Assembly: GCA_015039365.1 (NCBI GenBank)
Contig: WION01000008.1
Span: 310,001 to 374,000, forward strand
DNA: 64,000 nt
Origin: Amanita rubescens
Lineage: Eukaryota > Basidiomycota > Agaricomycetes > Agaricales > Amanitaceae
Direction of reading: 5' to 3'
Positions 43,991 through 55,392 of the stretch are shown piece after piece. The stretch's first letter is position 1; each line of letters starts with the position of its first letter. Under the pieces are notes generated by a model that did not search any database, was not told where the DNA came from, and saw only the letters and a program-made list of their open reading frames with translations. A program made the position numbers and the translations under genes.

Positions 43991-46367
43991 ATGAATCTAC
44001 CCACTCTACCGGATACTTTGATTTCTAAAATCCAAACCTTCAACAACCACGAAACCTTCTCACCTGACGTTACTCACCCTTTTGCTTCTGGTGTAGAAGA
44101 GACGAATGCCCTTCTGCAAAATTTGATTCATGCGACCCACCAGATTTCTACCTCCATAAGTGCCTACGCGCCGACACCATTTTCAAACCAGAAACTAATC
44201 TCTGCACTACGCCAATACTCAGTCATCGCGCATGCTTTACATACTGTCAGGCTCATCGTCTGATTGATCTAAACCGTCGCTCATCTAGACTGTCCAGATA
44301 GTCTGACCAAAATACCCGACATCTCGCTCACTCACTGAAGGAGCAAACTGGAAAAGGATATGGAGAAAGCATCCCTCTCGATCGAAGCCTAGCAGCGGAT
44401 TGGTGCGTTTCGCGGCTGGTAGCATGCGGGAGTATAGCTGGTATGGAGACTTTTAAAGACGAAGGCAAAGAGGGCATCGTTACGGTTCTCCTCGGAGGCA
44501 AGGTCCTCGTCATTGACGTCGACCTGTCCATCGACCGATCCAACCCGGACAACCCACGAATTCGAAATGTGAACACCAAGACTTCGTATGCGACAATGAA
44601 CAATTCGATGAATAACAGTGGTAATGCCAATGGGTCGCCTCATCTGGACAGATTCCTTAGCAAGTGCATACAAAACTTTTGCGACCAAGTACAAGACGGG
44701 GATCCTGATCCTGTGAAGGCTGCTGCATGTTTAAAATTGATTCTGGAGCAGTTGCAGTATCTGGTGCTGCTTGACGGCCTGGCAGAACGAAAGGATTCAG
44801 CAGGGGTTAAATGGTTTACAGACTTGGATGATCAATGGCCCATGTTTGAAAACTTGGCAAAAGAGGAGGCTATGGTGATTGCGTCGTATGTTACCCTGAA
44901 GCGGATCTTGACAGCACAACTTCTCATATAACGTTCCTTAGGTCATTGTCTGATATGCGAGCGCCGTTGGACATATTCTTACAGCGTGCACATGCTCTTC
45001 CACTCCCATATTTGAACTTTTCTTCTTTCTCGTTCCTAGTTTATCTTTCACCAAGAGCGTACCTCTCCATGCATGCGTCAACAGCAGCAAGCCGCTGTTG
45101 TAGAAGGACCTGAATTGCCTCTGAACGCTAGCTTTTCTCAAATTCGTGATTTCCTCAGTTCGTATCCAAGAGGAGCAACGATGGTGACGCTTGCAGCTGA
45201 TGTCGCATTCTGGACTTCAACTATTCCCAACTTCGATGTCTATGCCTTCGCTAACGGCCAGGCCAACTTTTCCTCTCTGTTCCAGGGGAGCAGAGCTGGA
45301 ACATGTCTTTATGGAAGCGCCTGCGGTGGCCATGGATGCACCTACCAGTATATCGTCCAGTCAACAGTACAGTTGGGTACTCGACTTTACTTTAGGAGGG
45401 CGATCGCCAGGTATCGTTCTTAGCCAGTCGAGAATGAGAGATATTGAAATGATCCTCAACCCTCTCGGAGGCATGGACAATCTCCCACCGGTCGGTATTC
45501 TATCGTTTCAGCCTGGAAGCTGGGTTAGTCTGTTGGTAGGTTGTCTCTGGAATATTTTTTTTTCACGTTGTCTGATATTGTGCATAGTTGAAGCCGGACA
45601 GTCCCTTGCCATCGGAAAGATACATCGCAACCTACGTACGAATTTGCCCTTGCGTTTCCTTACTGCGTTCTTATCCTGCCCTTCAGCAATCCCCTACCAA
45701 TGCCCATCCCCCTTTGAGCTTGCGTCTCATTGCTCCTAATGAGCACGGCTTTGTACTGCAAAAAGTACCCGTTCACAGTATACGAGAGTTGTGGGGAATA
45801 TTGGAGGTAATAAGCACCTAGTTAGCTCTTTCATCATTGTTCACTGCACTGGCAGGTTGTACGGGATCAATGTTGGTTGAACGAGATACTGTTGGGATGT
45901 CAGTGGAGCACCACGACGCTAGAAGAAACAGAGTCGGTTGAGAGCGAAGCTACAGAGGAGGAACTTGAAGCTGCATTGAGCGGTATTCTACTTTGTGGTT
46001 TTTGCAATTTCTTAATCAACTAATCCAACATTCTGTAGGCACCATGACTCCGCGCAAAATACCTGTGAATATCTACCTCCCAGCAAATGATTCCGCTACA
46101 GACGCTTTGTTCGGTGATACCTTGGATACAATGTCCATTGCTAATATGCGTCCCCGGCGACCCAAAATCATAATGACATCACCGGAGCGCCCACCGATGT
46201 CTGGACTTGTCGAAATATCCGTTCTATGCGACGAAAGTAAACCGAGAGGTGTCAGCGTTGAAATCAATGGCGCAATGGGAGCCGAAATCAAACCACAGGA
46301 CCTTGAGGAGATTTGCCGGAGGGGAGGAACTCTCGGATTGTCCGGGAAGGTTTGGATGCAATCTTAA
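43991..46367 (+). CDS. MED1: Mediator of RNA polymerase II transcription subunit 1
   Basis: Fungal MED1, part of the Mediator middle module that links activators to polymerase II. Exons begin MNLPTLPDTLISKIQTFNNH, then TGKGYGESIPLDRSLAADWC, VTVLLGGKVLVIDVDLSIDR, FLSKCIQNFCDQVQDGDPDP, SLSDMRAPLDIFLQRAHALP, YLNFSSFSFLVYLSPRAYL, SYPRGATMVTLAADVAFWTS, IPNFDVYAFANGQANFSSLF, ELEHVFMEAPAVAMDAPTSI, RSPGIVLSQSRMRDIEMILN and a C-terminus with EEICRRGGTLGLSGKVWMQS. Two single-base +1 interruptions, at about 45072 (ATG C ATG) and within the GGGG run at about 45286, break otherwise conserved frames with no possible intron. Both have the same character as those in neighbouring genes. Confidence 0.87.
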
Positions 46368-46636
46368 AAAGGGTATTGTACCATGTCCTAATAAACATGA
46401 AAATGCAACAATGTAACGAAGCACTGATGGCTACGCCACCAAAGACAACTGTCTTTCGCCGTTCACGATGCGATAAACTCTGTCGAACAGCGTTGTAACA
46501 GTACCTTTACAGCAAGAAAGGATCAGGATGAAGACCATTCCTCGGCGCCTTAGGTGTTGGACACTTGAAAACACGCATTCTCACACACGCCAAAGTCCTG
46601 GTGCCACAAAAAAAATACATGTGATTGATGAAATGC

Positions 46637-47290
46637 CTACTCATCAGGAATCTCCATCTCTCCAGCGTTGATAGCATCGATAACATCATGTGGGGGCTGT
46701 CCTTCAACTGTGCATCCAACGCTCTGTGCTGTGCCCAGAATCTCCTTCACACAACCAGACAGTTCCTTGGCCAGTGACTTGGCCTTCATCGTCCGCGCAA
46801 TGTTGATGATCTCGTCAATTGGAATGTTGCCGCTGTGCTTGATGTTCTTTTCCTTCTTCCTGTCTCGTGGAGGCTCTACAAGAAACATGAGCCTACGTGG
46901 TCAAATACAAGTAAAGGCTAAAGGACCTTTGAGAGCACGGATAACAAGAGAGGAGGCTGAGGGCACCACTGATACTTGTGCTTGCCGATTTTGAATTGTT
47001 AGCTGGACAGTGACGCGTAGACCCTTCCATGCTGTTGTGGCCTTGGCAATATCTTCTCCGACCTTCTTTGGTGACTGCACCGCTAACGTTCAGCAATCGC
47101 CTGGGTTATAGGGCGATGACAAGGACTTACCAAACCAAGAGGACCAATTTTGGGTGCGAGCGCTGAAGACGCACCGACTTCACCACCAGTGGCACGCAAG
47201 TAGATGATCTTTATTTCATTGGGGTCCTAATCAAATACTTTAGCAAGTGGTCAATAAAGAATGGCGGGCACATACGAATTTTGGGGCCAT
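46637..47290 (-). CDS. RPL12: 60S ribosomal protein L12 (uL11)
   Basis: Large-subunit protein of the GTPase-associated centre. Minus strand, four exons with a short first exon (MAPKF). Sequence: [100 protein letters not shown] and a C-terminal [20 protein letters not shown]. ~165 residues, the usual length, with no frame breaks. Divergent from the cyclin gene across 190 nt. Confidence 0.97.
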
Positions 47291-47480
47291 GGCGGCGAAG
47301 GTAGGTGAATTTCAAAGCGTTTAGGCAAAAACCAATAGGGGAGTGTGAAATAAGGTTTGGGCGGCGACGAGCAACTGTACAGCTGGTCGGCACGGTATTT
47401 ACAGTTGTTGTGCAGCGCCGTCTGTCTAATCTTTGGATGATATACCACAACTGACTTCTTCCGCCTTGTGCAATGGATTC

Positions 47481-48479
47481 ATGGAATCCTCGAGCTCTGA
47501 CAAGGTCGAATTACCGCCCGCGTTCGAGGATGTAAAGATCGAGCATCTGGCGCAACTCATAGGTATTTCACTTTGTAAAAACACATCATGCGACATGTCA
47601 GTTATGTCCTTTTTTACTTTCTTTCAGCCGACATGCTCGAACGTGTCATGGCACATAATGACCAGATACCCTTATCACCGTACGTTATATATGCGGCCTT
47701 TTGTACCACTTGCTAATCTGCGATTTGATCAGAGAGAGCCTTACACGGTTTCATTCCCGGTCTGCTCCTAGTATCACCGTCCTAGATTACCTAAAACGCA
47801 TCATAAAGTACACGAACATCGAGGTACACAATCTCGCTCTCTCGGCGGGTTAAGTTTCCTAACTAGCACCCTCCAGAAGTCCTGTCTTTTGGTCACACTT
47901 TGTTACGTCGATCGCATCTGCGCTCGCATGCCTTTATTCACACTTTCATCTCTCACCTGTCATCGATTCGTGATCACTTCTATCGCCGTCTCTAGCAAAT
48001 GTCTCTGCGACATCTTTTGCACTAACAGCCTGTATGCCAAGGTGGGCGGCATATCCGTTACAGAGCTGAACGTTCTGGAAAGAGAATTTCTCTCAGCAAT
48101 CGAATGGCAATTGATGGTTAGCAATCTCGTTGTTTTTTTACCCCTATATGATCTTGCTATCTCATGTTAGTGCACGCGTGATATCCTTCAAGAGTATTAT
48201 GTCAACCTTGTCAGGACGCATAGTACTGGACGATACGCAATAGCGGGTGCCGATTCAAGCAGTGCATCGGAAGACAGCGATATTGAAATGGATAGCGTGC
48301 AATCCCGGGCGTCATCACCGGAGACTCGCTCGCGAAAACGGCACTCCGTTGGCGAAGCTTCTGCTATACTGATAGACCCTGGGTCGTTCTCATACGAGCA
48401 ACCGCGTCCAACGGTTGAGCAGAACATGGCATTTGCAGCACTGCAGCAATCACGAGGCAATGAAAGACGAGATATTTAG
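47481..48479 (+). CDS. PHO80/PCL-type cyclin
   Basis: Cyclin of the Pho80 family, expected to partner a PHO85-type CDK in phosphate or nutrient signalling. The start MESSSSDKVELPPAFEDVKI is followed by EHLAQLIADMLERVMAHNDQ, LTRFHSRSAPSITVLDYLKR, IIKYTNIEKSCLLVTLCYVD, FVITSIAVSSKCLCDIFCTN, YAKVGGISVTELNVLEREFL and SAIEWQLMCTRDILQEYYVN. The YVDR and KCLCDxFCTNxxYAKVGGIS blocks are Pho80-specific. The C-terminal 90 residues are Ser/Glu-rich (SSASEDSDIEMDSVQSRASS), with potential phosphorylation sites. Exons alternate with ~50-nt introns. Confidence 0.88.
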
Positions 48480-48901
48480 ATTTGCTTGACAATGTATTTC
48501 TACACAAGGGTTTTTTTTTGTCGTAAAAATATCATGCGCAAGGAGGGTAATACAATTAAATATTGCTAATACCTATTGGTTTCGTATGTATGAGTAACTT
48601 CACAGGACTTTTGCAAGGATTGGTTTTAGTTGGACAGCGGATCGTCTACACCAGAAGGGAAAAAAAAGGAAAGAGTCCGGACTGAAAGTGCCAATTGATA
48701 AACAGCCCGAGCGATGTTGAAAACAATGGCCAGCATGTTGCTGCGGGTGACGTCTGTCATCGTTGCTTATCCGAGACGACAGGTAGCTAGGTATACAACT
48801 CGACAATATGTTGGGTTTGCGTCGCAGTCGCGCTATCAAGAACATGAACATACGATCTGCTCGTTAAGAGGGGGGAAGGGGTTTCCATCATACACCTGAG
48901 C
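48480..48901. other. convergent 3' intergenic stretch
   Basis: Between the 3' ends of the cyclin and kinase genes. Includes a T-rich run near 48511 and AT-rich sequence typical of polyadenylation regions. No gene supported. Confidence 0.45.
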
Positions 48902-51898
48902 TCAACGCCGCAAGGCCGACAACATTTTCGCCAAGGCATTGATTTGCCCCTTTTGCACCCTCTTGATCTGCTCGCTCTCATCCTTTCCACCTGGTAGGCG
49001 TCCTAGATCAGTAGTGCTAGTGGCAGCATCACGTCGCTGATGCTCGGCCGGTTTGTGAGCAGGGGGACGCTCATTAATGGTATCAAGCTTATTGTCCTTC
49101 TTCTTCGTCCTCTGCTTACGGGCCTGAGGTGGAGATCCGGAAATGTCGCCATAGGCGTTGGGATACTGTCCACGAGGTGCCTGCTCCAGCTCCAAAGAAA
49201 TACCATTTACGACTAGGAAGAAAAAAAGTCAATGGAAAACGACAGAAACACTTGCGTTAAAAACTTACCCTTGATATTCTTGGGAAGAGATGGGTACATG
49301 GTGGAATTATTGATGGGTGTGGTCTTGACACTAGTTCGCCAGCTGGTAGAAGATATACTTGTGGCTGCAGTGGATATGCTACGGGTACTAGAATTGCTGT
49401 ATCGAGTAAAAGCGGACGTGGATGCGCCCGCGCTTGACATGGTACTTGCGGAAGAACGCCAATTGCTGGACGCCATAGAACTGGCGCTGGAAGCCAAATG
49501 GCGTCCGTTGCGAGTGCTGTTGGGAGAAACATTCCGACTAGTCTCGTTGAATGCACCGCGAGCTCTCCGCCCGCGCATCCGAGAATCACCTTCGGCTTTA
49601 GCAGGCTGAGTAGAGGTCGTGGGATTGAGACCCATTATGAGGTTGGTGACATTCGTAGCAGTACTCGACATGGCAGTGGTAGGGTCGACTGAAGTGGGTG
49701 TCAACTCCTCTACAGATGATGCATGTTCCGGAGGAATCGACTGTGCAACCGCGCTAGCCTTGCCAAAGGTCAACTTCCACTTGGACGGCTTCTTGGTCAC
49801 TGGTGCCGTAGGTTGAGCAGGTAATTCGCTCTTAGGTGGAGGTTGCTTTCTAGACCGAGCACTTAGTAATGGTGTAGGTACCGCGTGCACCGTGACCGGT
49901 TCCTGGATGCTGCGACTCGTCCGGGACGTTGTCGTCGTCCTGGTGCCAACGGATCGATGCGACGACACCAAGGAAGTCTTGCTGAGCTCTCTTACCAAGT
50001 TTTGAGTGACGCCGGCAAGGGTTGCGAGGGTGTCTTCTTCCGAATGAGATGCAATCGATACACCTTTGCCTTTGCGGATACCTCTCTTCCTGCGTCTCTG
50101 GTGAGAGGTTGATCGTGAGGCTGCATCATCCACATCCACCGTTTGTACTGGTTGCTGTTCGTCGTCTTCATCCTGATCAAGTACAGTGGACAACTCATTG
50201 GGATCTTCATAAGCAGGCCCAAGAGAAGGGGCGCGAGACAAGGAACGAGGAGGGATAGCCGGTGTACGGACCGTGGTAGCGCTTCCGGATGGATGTCTGG
50301 ACGAGGGACGGTGGGACAAAGGTGTTGAAACCTGTAGGCGATAACCTTGAGTAGAACTATTGGAGACGGTGCGTTGCATGCCATGCCCTCCCAACAAGGA
50401 GGGTAGGTTTCTGACCCAAAGGCCAAAATCGCTTGCGGAGATACGCTGGGAGTCCTCATCTGGATCGTCGAGGATGCAGAAGACAGATTTGGCCAGGAAC
50501 TCGGCGACAGCACGAGTCATGCCAAGAAAGCGGGTCATGAAGAAATTAATGGGGTCACGTAAATACAAGTCAAAAGTGGAACAGGCGCCTTGATCTGTGT
50601 CCGTCCAAGGGTTGCAGTGGTAGAGCATGTTGATGAGCACAATGCCTAACGACCAAACATCGGCGGCACGAGGACGGTAGGTAGGAGCCACATTATTCCT
50701 GCACTCTGCAACGGAGTCAGTCAAGACTCTTGTTGTCGTTGTGAAGGGACATGCTCACCGTAGCTCATGTAGGGGGCACTGCCACAATCCATATCGGACG
50801 ATTGGATATCAGTGCTGGAAAGGCCGAAATCTGTAAGCTTGACAATAACTTTACGTTCCTGGCGGCCATCAGACAGGGTCGCCCAGCCGTCAGTCACAAT
50901 AAAGTTTTCAGGTTTGATGTCACGGTGAAACACTTGTTGTTCATGGCAAGCAGCAACGGCATCACACATTTGTGAGAACATGGATGCAATAAGACGAAGA
51001 CGAGTGCGGGATAATAATTGAGAAGGGTGCATATTTGAAAGAAGACTAGGGGTAGGGGGAGTATGGGAATCAGAGTGGTGGGAGTCGGAGTCGTAATGAT
51101 CGCGAGCTTGTTCAAGGAAATAGAACAAATCTTCGCCTGGGACGTATTCCAAAACAAGAAGTAAAAACGAGGCCGTTTCAAGGGTCCGGTGGAGAGTGAC
51201 GATGTTTGGATGGGACTTGAGAGACTGGTGGATGGTCACCTTGGGGAGACGGGTAAGCAGGATAAGGCGAAAAGAAAGAAAGATAAGCGTACCTCTGTCA
51301 TTTGTGCAGCCAGAGCTTCCTCGTCAAGGTTAGCTTTAGACAGGCACTTGATGGCATATTCGCGCCCGTACAAAGTCTCTGAAGGGCGGTTATCAAGCTC
51401 CATTTGGCCAATAATGGACATATGGCCATCCTCCGAGGGCGGGGGGCGGGAGAGAACTTCTTGCACGAGATAGACGACAGCATAGCTTCCTGCACCGAGG
51501 CGCCTGACGACTTGGAATTCCTTGGCAGGTTCCTTATAATCAGAAGAGCGAGTGGGAGCGATGCCGGGACCTATGGAAACTCGACGAATAGGCTCTCCCT
51601 GAAGGAGGCTATCTTCGCCCACCAAGTCGCCTGGAGAGAGAACACCATCAAGGAGGGAAGAATGAAAAGAGGCAGAGGTGGAAGGGTGAGAGAGTAGAGT
51701 TGGGGCATTTGGAATTGAGACGGGTCTTGTTGAGGATTGGCGAGAAGAAATATACGGGCTCTTTGATAATCTTGCAGAGGGAGTTGAGGGAGTTGAAGGA
51801 TTAGAGAAATTAGCAGCGAGAGAGAGAGCAAAAGGTGAACGTGGATGTTTGGGTGATGGGAGTGCGAGTGGAGGAAGCTGAAGAGGGTACTGCAACAT
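48902..51898 (-). CDS. Ksp1/Ran1-like serine/threonine protein kinase
   Basis: Minus-strand gene with few introns and ~950 residues. A Ser/Pro-rich N-terminus precedes the kinase domain: VVRRLGAGSYAVVYLVQEVL, the lysine in GREYAIKCLSKANLDEEALA, SHPNIVTLHRTLETASFLLL, VLEYVPGEDLFYFLEQARDH, catalytic FHRDIKPENFIVTDG, VKLTDFGLSSTDIQSSDMDC, GSAPYMSYECRNN, RAADVWSLGIVLINMLYHCN and DSQRISASDFGLWVR. The subdomain style (GSAPYMSYE, HRDIKPENFIVTD) is that of Ksp1/Ran1/Sks1 kinases, which link nutrients to growth or meiosis. A His/Asp/Ser insert (DHYDSDSHHSDSHTPPTPS) sits between subdomains IV and VI. The C-terminal 450 residues are disordered and Ser/Thr-rich, ending in a basic patch and IKRVQKGQINALAKMLSALR. 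Confidence 0.9.
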
Positions 51899-52088
51899 GA
51901 GGGCAAAAGCCCAAAGGGGCAGAACAGACGAGACCAGCTATGAGTCTGAGAGGGATGAAATAATATGCATGTAACTCGACAAGGGAAGTTAGAGAGAGAG
52001 AAATGAGCGGGACCACTACTCAACTTTGGCGGGATTTCAATTATTTGATTATCAATCAATTCTCGTGACACTTCCTCGTGCTCTAATC

Positions 52089-53092
52089 TCACACCACCCC
52101 GCTCCTGCCTCCGTATAACACCGCTAATTCTCCGGTAACTCGCCGTCCCGCCGCCGTACCCGACCCGATCTCCCGAACCATAACTGATATGGCCTCTAAA
52201 GCTGGTGTACCGCCCGCAGCAGCCGCATGCCGTACAGCCGCAGCAGCAATTCCACCCTCCATGATCTCACGTTGTTCCTCTTTAGCATCAATCCCCAACA
52301 CAGACCATCGCCGGCCTACCGTCTCGGCAAACCCAATCTCCATACGTACATACTCAGTCCACAACTCAATGCTCTCTTGGTTTAACCGCAGCCCTCGCTG
52401 CAGTAACGTCCGCGCAGCTGATGGGCTCTGGTTATCCACTTCGTGCGATGCCCCAAGAATGTACAACGCAGGTACATTAGGATGTAATTGTAGTGCCCTG
52501 AACGCACAGTCGTCAAATGTCATGCCGTCTCTAGCCGCTGATCATCGTACCTCGCAACAACTTTTCCTATCAAAGTTCGAGCGCCCTCGCGTTTTGCCAC
52601 CTGGATGTATTGTATCCATAGATCCACGTCCGATTTGAACTTTTTCAGCCCGCGCTCGAATATCTGAAATTGTCGCTTAACTAGCGAATGATCAGAAACC
52701 GTCACCGGTACTCGTGGAATCTCTGTAAATTACCCTCAGACACAAACTTTGCAGGGACAGGTCGTACCTACTTAGCCGCTCTGCACGTTTTTTCCGCAGC
52801 TGCTCAAGCCCCATCTCGTAAGCGATATACCGCAGAAAATCTGATTTCTTGGCCACACGCCGCACAAGAGCTGTCTCGAACCTCGTGCGCTTTCTGAATA
52901 TCTCCTTTGTCTCGCTCTAGAATACGCATCGAGTAAAATGTGCGCGCGCGTTGATCCGTTGCTTACTTCACTGAACATTTTTTTATCAACGAGATCCTTG
53001 AGCTCTGCGAGCATCTGAGATACATGTTAGAATCGCTTTTTATTACCCAAACACTGGCCCACCTGCTCCTGCTGGAACTGCACTCTTTCCAT
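52089..53092 (-). CDS. UTP6: U3 snoRNA-associated protein 6, possibly C-terminally short
   Basis: SSU processome component required for 18S rRNA maturation. Minus strand: exon 1 MERVQFQQEQ, exon 2 MLAELKDLVDKKMFSE, exon 3 SETKEIFRKRTRFETALVRR then KKSDFLRYIAYEMGLEQLRK, exon 4 SLVKRQFQIFERGLKKFKSD and VDLWIQYIQVAKREGARTLI, exon 5 ALQLHPNVPALYILGASHEV, ARTLLQRGLRLNQESIELWT and EYVRMEIGFAETVGRRW. These are the classic N-terminal HAT-repeat blocks. The stop at 52089 gives only about 280 residues versus ~440 in yeast and ~600 in man, and the last ~70 residues are Ala/Gly-rich. Either basidiomycete UTP6 is naturally short or the 3' end is truncated. Confidence 0.88.
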
Positions 53093-53175
53093 GATCTATG
53101 TAGTCGAAACTTGTGGCTTGCTGTGGCTGTGCCGGTCCGGATGAATAAACTTGGACACACAACTCTACTCTTCCC

Positions 53176-54444
53176 ATGGCGCCCCGACATAGACAACCCC
53201 AACCCGCCCAGTTACGCTCGCATTCCCGGTCATCCAGCGCTACAAGATTAGGCTCTAATTTACAAGCGCTTACAGACAAGACTAGGAAGAACGATGTAGG
53301 GCGTCTGGTTAATCTCATTCGCGTGACTAATCATCCTCCCAAGTTCCATAACAAACCTCATCCCAGTTTCGCGAGAGTAAACAGCAGCCAGCGTGTCCGA
53401 TCCAAAGAAAATCTTCAACACGTCCTCCCAAAGCGTCCTTCATTGTCCAAGCTCAACGGAAAGTTCAAATCCGGCTTCACTCTATCAAATCAAGGCGACC
53501 AGGACGACGACGACGACGACGAATGGGTCTCGACCGAGAGTGGCGCTGCGTCCCCAGATCACTCGGATTGTGAGTCTAACGCGGGACATCTCCCAACCCA
53601 GCGTCTTCCTGACGAGCACCCATCGCCTCAGTTGGACCGACCCGAAACACCGCGACCGTTGCAAGCGCCGGATTTATCTCATGTGCAGGCTTCTGGATGC
53701 ACAACGGCTCAGAGCACAGGGGACCCGCCACCCCCATCGCAAATTTACTATTTTAATCCTGAACAGCAACCACAGCTTCAACGAGCTTTGTCTTCAGAAA
53801 CAATGAAGGAGTCCCCTCCGCACTCGAACGTGTCGTCATCCCTTTCAAAGCAAAGACCGCCTGGTACCAGACGGCGTTCAAGGCCCTCTTCGATGCATTC
53901 GACAACCAGTAGAAATGATCCTGTGTTGCGTCCTCGCCCGCTGTGTTACGTTTCCAAGCAGGGTCCGTTAGCTCCTTTGGCGGTGATACCGGATTCTACA
54001 TCTACGGATTCTACGTCCGCCAGGCAACCCTATCACGACGGTGATGAAGCCGCGAGATCCCCATCAAGCGTCGCTTCTGATGCCGCACTAAAGCGTCGTT
54101 CGTCCGTCTCCTCTGCTCGGTCCGTTTCGACCGTCCCAATTTTCCACTCCAAGGACATGCCTAGAGGGCCATACGAGAGAACCAGAACACTGTCCGCCAT
54201 CCCGTTCTCTTCATCCTCCGCCGCCTTGTCTTCGCTGACCCACCTACCATCGGTGACTCGACCTCCTTCACCTCAGGCTATCGTATTCTTCCCACCACAC
54301 AATCCTCACGCCAACATCGATGGAATTCATCCACTACTTCCGTCTCCATATATGAGTAATCACATGACGGTCCTCATGCGACGTACACCGCTTAAAGAAT
54401 CATACGATCGGGTCATGCGAGCCAAACTCGCTGCTTCTCGGTGA
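53176..54444 (+). CDS. disordered Ser/Pro-rich protein of unknown function
   Basis: Intronless frame of 422 residues starting at ATG 53176, 83 nt from the divergent UTP6 start. Basic N-terminus (MAPRHRQPQPAQLRSHSRSS), FKSGFTLSNQGD, an Asp run followed by DEWVSTESGAASPDHSDCES, then PPPSQIYYFNPEQQPQLQRA, many Ser/Arg patches, and a C-terminus with SNHMTVLMRRTPLKESYDRV and MRAKLAASR. The D-EWVSTESG motif and the C-terminal LRRTPLKESYDRV-type helix recall fungal proteins annotated with an areA GATA-like/DUF1752 region, but the zinc finger itself is absent. I would not call it a transcription factor. Likely cytosolic or nuclear regulator. Confidence 0.7.
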   Translation: MAPRHRQPQPAQLRSHSRSSSATRLGSNLQALTDKTRKNDVGRLVNLIRVTNHPPKFHNKPHPSFARVNSSQRVRSKENLQHVLPKRPSLSKLNGKFKSGFTLSNQGDQDDDDDDEWVSTESGAASPDHSDCESNAGHLPTQRLPDEHPSPQLDRPETPRPLQAPDLSHVQASGCTTAQSTGDPPPPSQIYYFNPEQQPQLQRALSSETMKESPPHSNVSSSLSKQRPPGTRRRSRPSSMHSTTSRNDPVLRPRPLCYVSKQGPLAPLAVIPDSTSTDSTSARQPYHDGDEAARSPSSVASDAALKRRSSVSSARSVSTVPIFHSKDMPRGPYERTRTLSAIPFSSSSAALSSLTHLPSVTRPPSPQAIVFFPPHNPHANIDGIHPLLPSPYMSNHMTVLMRRTPLKESYDRVMRAKLAASR

Positions 54445-54678
54445 AATTTATCCACCCGGTTAGTGCACACCGCACTCTTTTTCATTTTATTTAACTCTGT
54501 CCATCTAGGCTGGCAGAGACATTTGCATACTTACCTTTTTCCTTTATCTTGTTTAAAGTGTATGTGTAGTGTACATAATCCCACGACTCGTGTGAATTTC
54601 ATAGTCGTGTTCGCAACCAAAAATAGACGCTTTTGCTAACGTGTTCCGAGTCTCCCAAGTCGTTTATCGCCGAGCAGG

Positions 54679-55306
54679 ATGTGGCTGACGGATGCGCAGA
54701 GTACGTCAGCTATTGAATTTAAATGCCCACTCGTTGACCATACTGCTAGAGATCGGTGTTGCCCTGACCACTTTTGGAGGATTTTTCATGCTACTGGGTG
54801 TTTTACTATTTTTTGACGGCGCCCTCTTGGCTCTCGGAAATGTGCATACGCGTCCCTAAATTCGTCCCCTTCTCTCCTCTAATCCATTCATCCCAGGTTC
54901 TTTTCATTTCTGGCCTCCCACTTATCATAGGACCTCAAAAAACTTTCTACTTTTTCGCCCGGAAACAAAAACTGCGCGGGACTCTCTGTTTTCTTGGTGG
55001 CATACTGCTCGTGTTTATCAAATGGCCCTTCATTGGTATGATAGTGGAGACTTTTGGATTCCTAAATCTCTTTGGGTGCGTGCTGCAGGTTCTCTCTCTT
55101 TCCAGTCTCTGATCCTGTTCTCAGCGACTTCTTCCCCGTGGTCGTAACCTTCCTTCGGCAGTTGCCCTTCATTGGCACGGCTCTATCGTTACCATACGTC
55201 AGAGAAGTCAGTTCACAAGCATACTATTGTCCAAAGGCAAAGTTTGACCCCCCGTGTCTTACAGGTCGTAGATCGAGTTGCTGGCTCACGAACTTCTGCA
55301 GTATAA
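54679..55306 (+). CDS. GOT1: Golgi transport protein 1 (GOT1/SFT2 family)
   Basis: Four-helix ER/Golgi membrane protein that aids vesicle traffic. Exons: MWLTDAQKIGVALTTFGGFF then MLLGVLLFFDGALLALGN, VLFISGLPLIIGPQKTFYFF with ARKQKLRGTLCFLGGILLVF and IKWPFIGMIVETFGFLNLFG, DFFPVVVTFLRQLPFIGTAL with SLPYVRE, and VVDRVAGSRTSAV. The sequence is complete and of the usual ~140 residues. The first intron follows the codon for K8. Confidence 0.95.
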
Positions 55307-55392
55307 TCATACATAATATGAAAATTGATTCTCATTTCGTTCCTTGTTCGTATTCGCAATAGACTTATCAGGTCCCACCCACCAACCGACCA

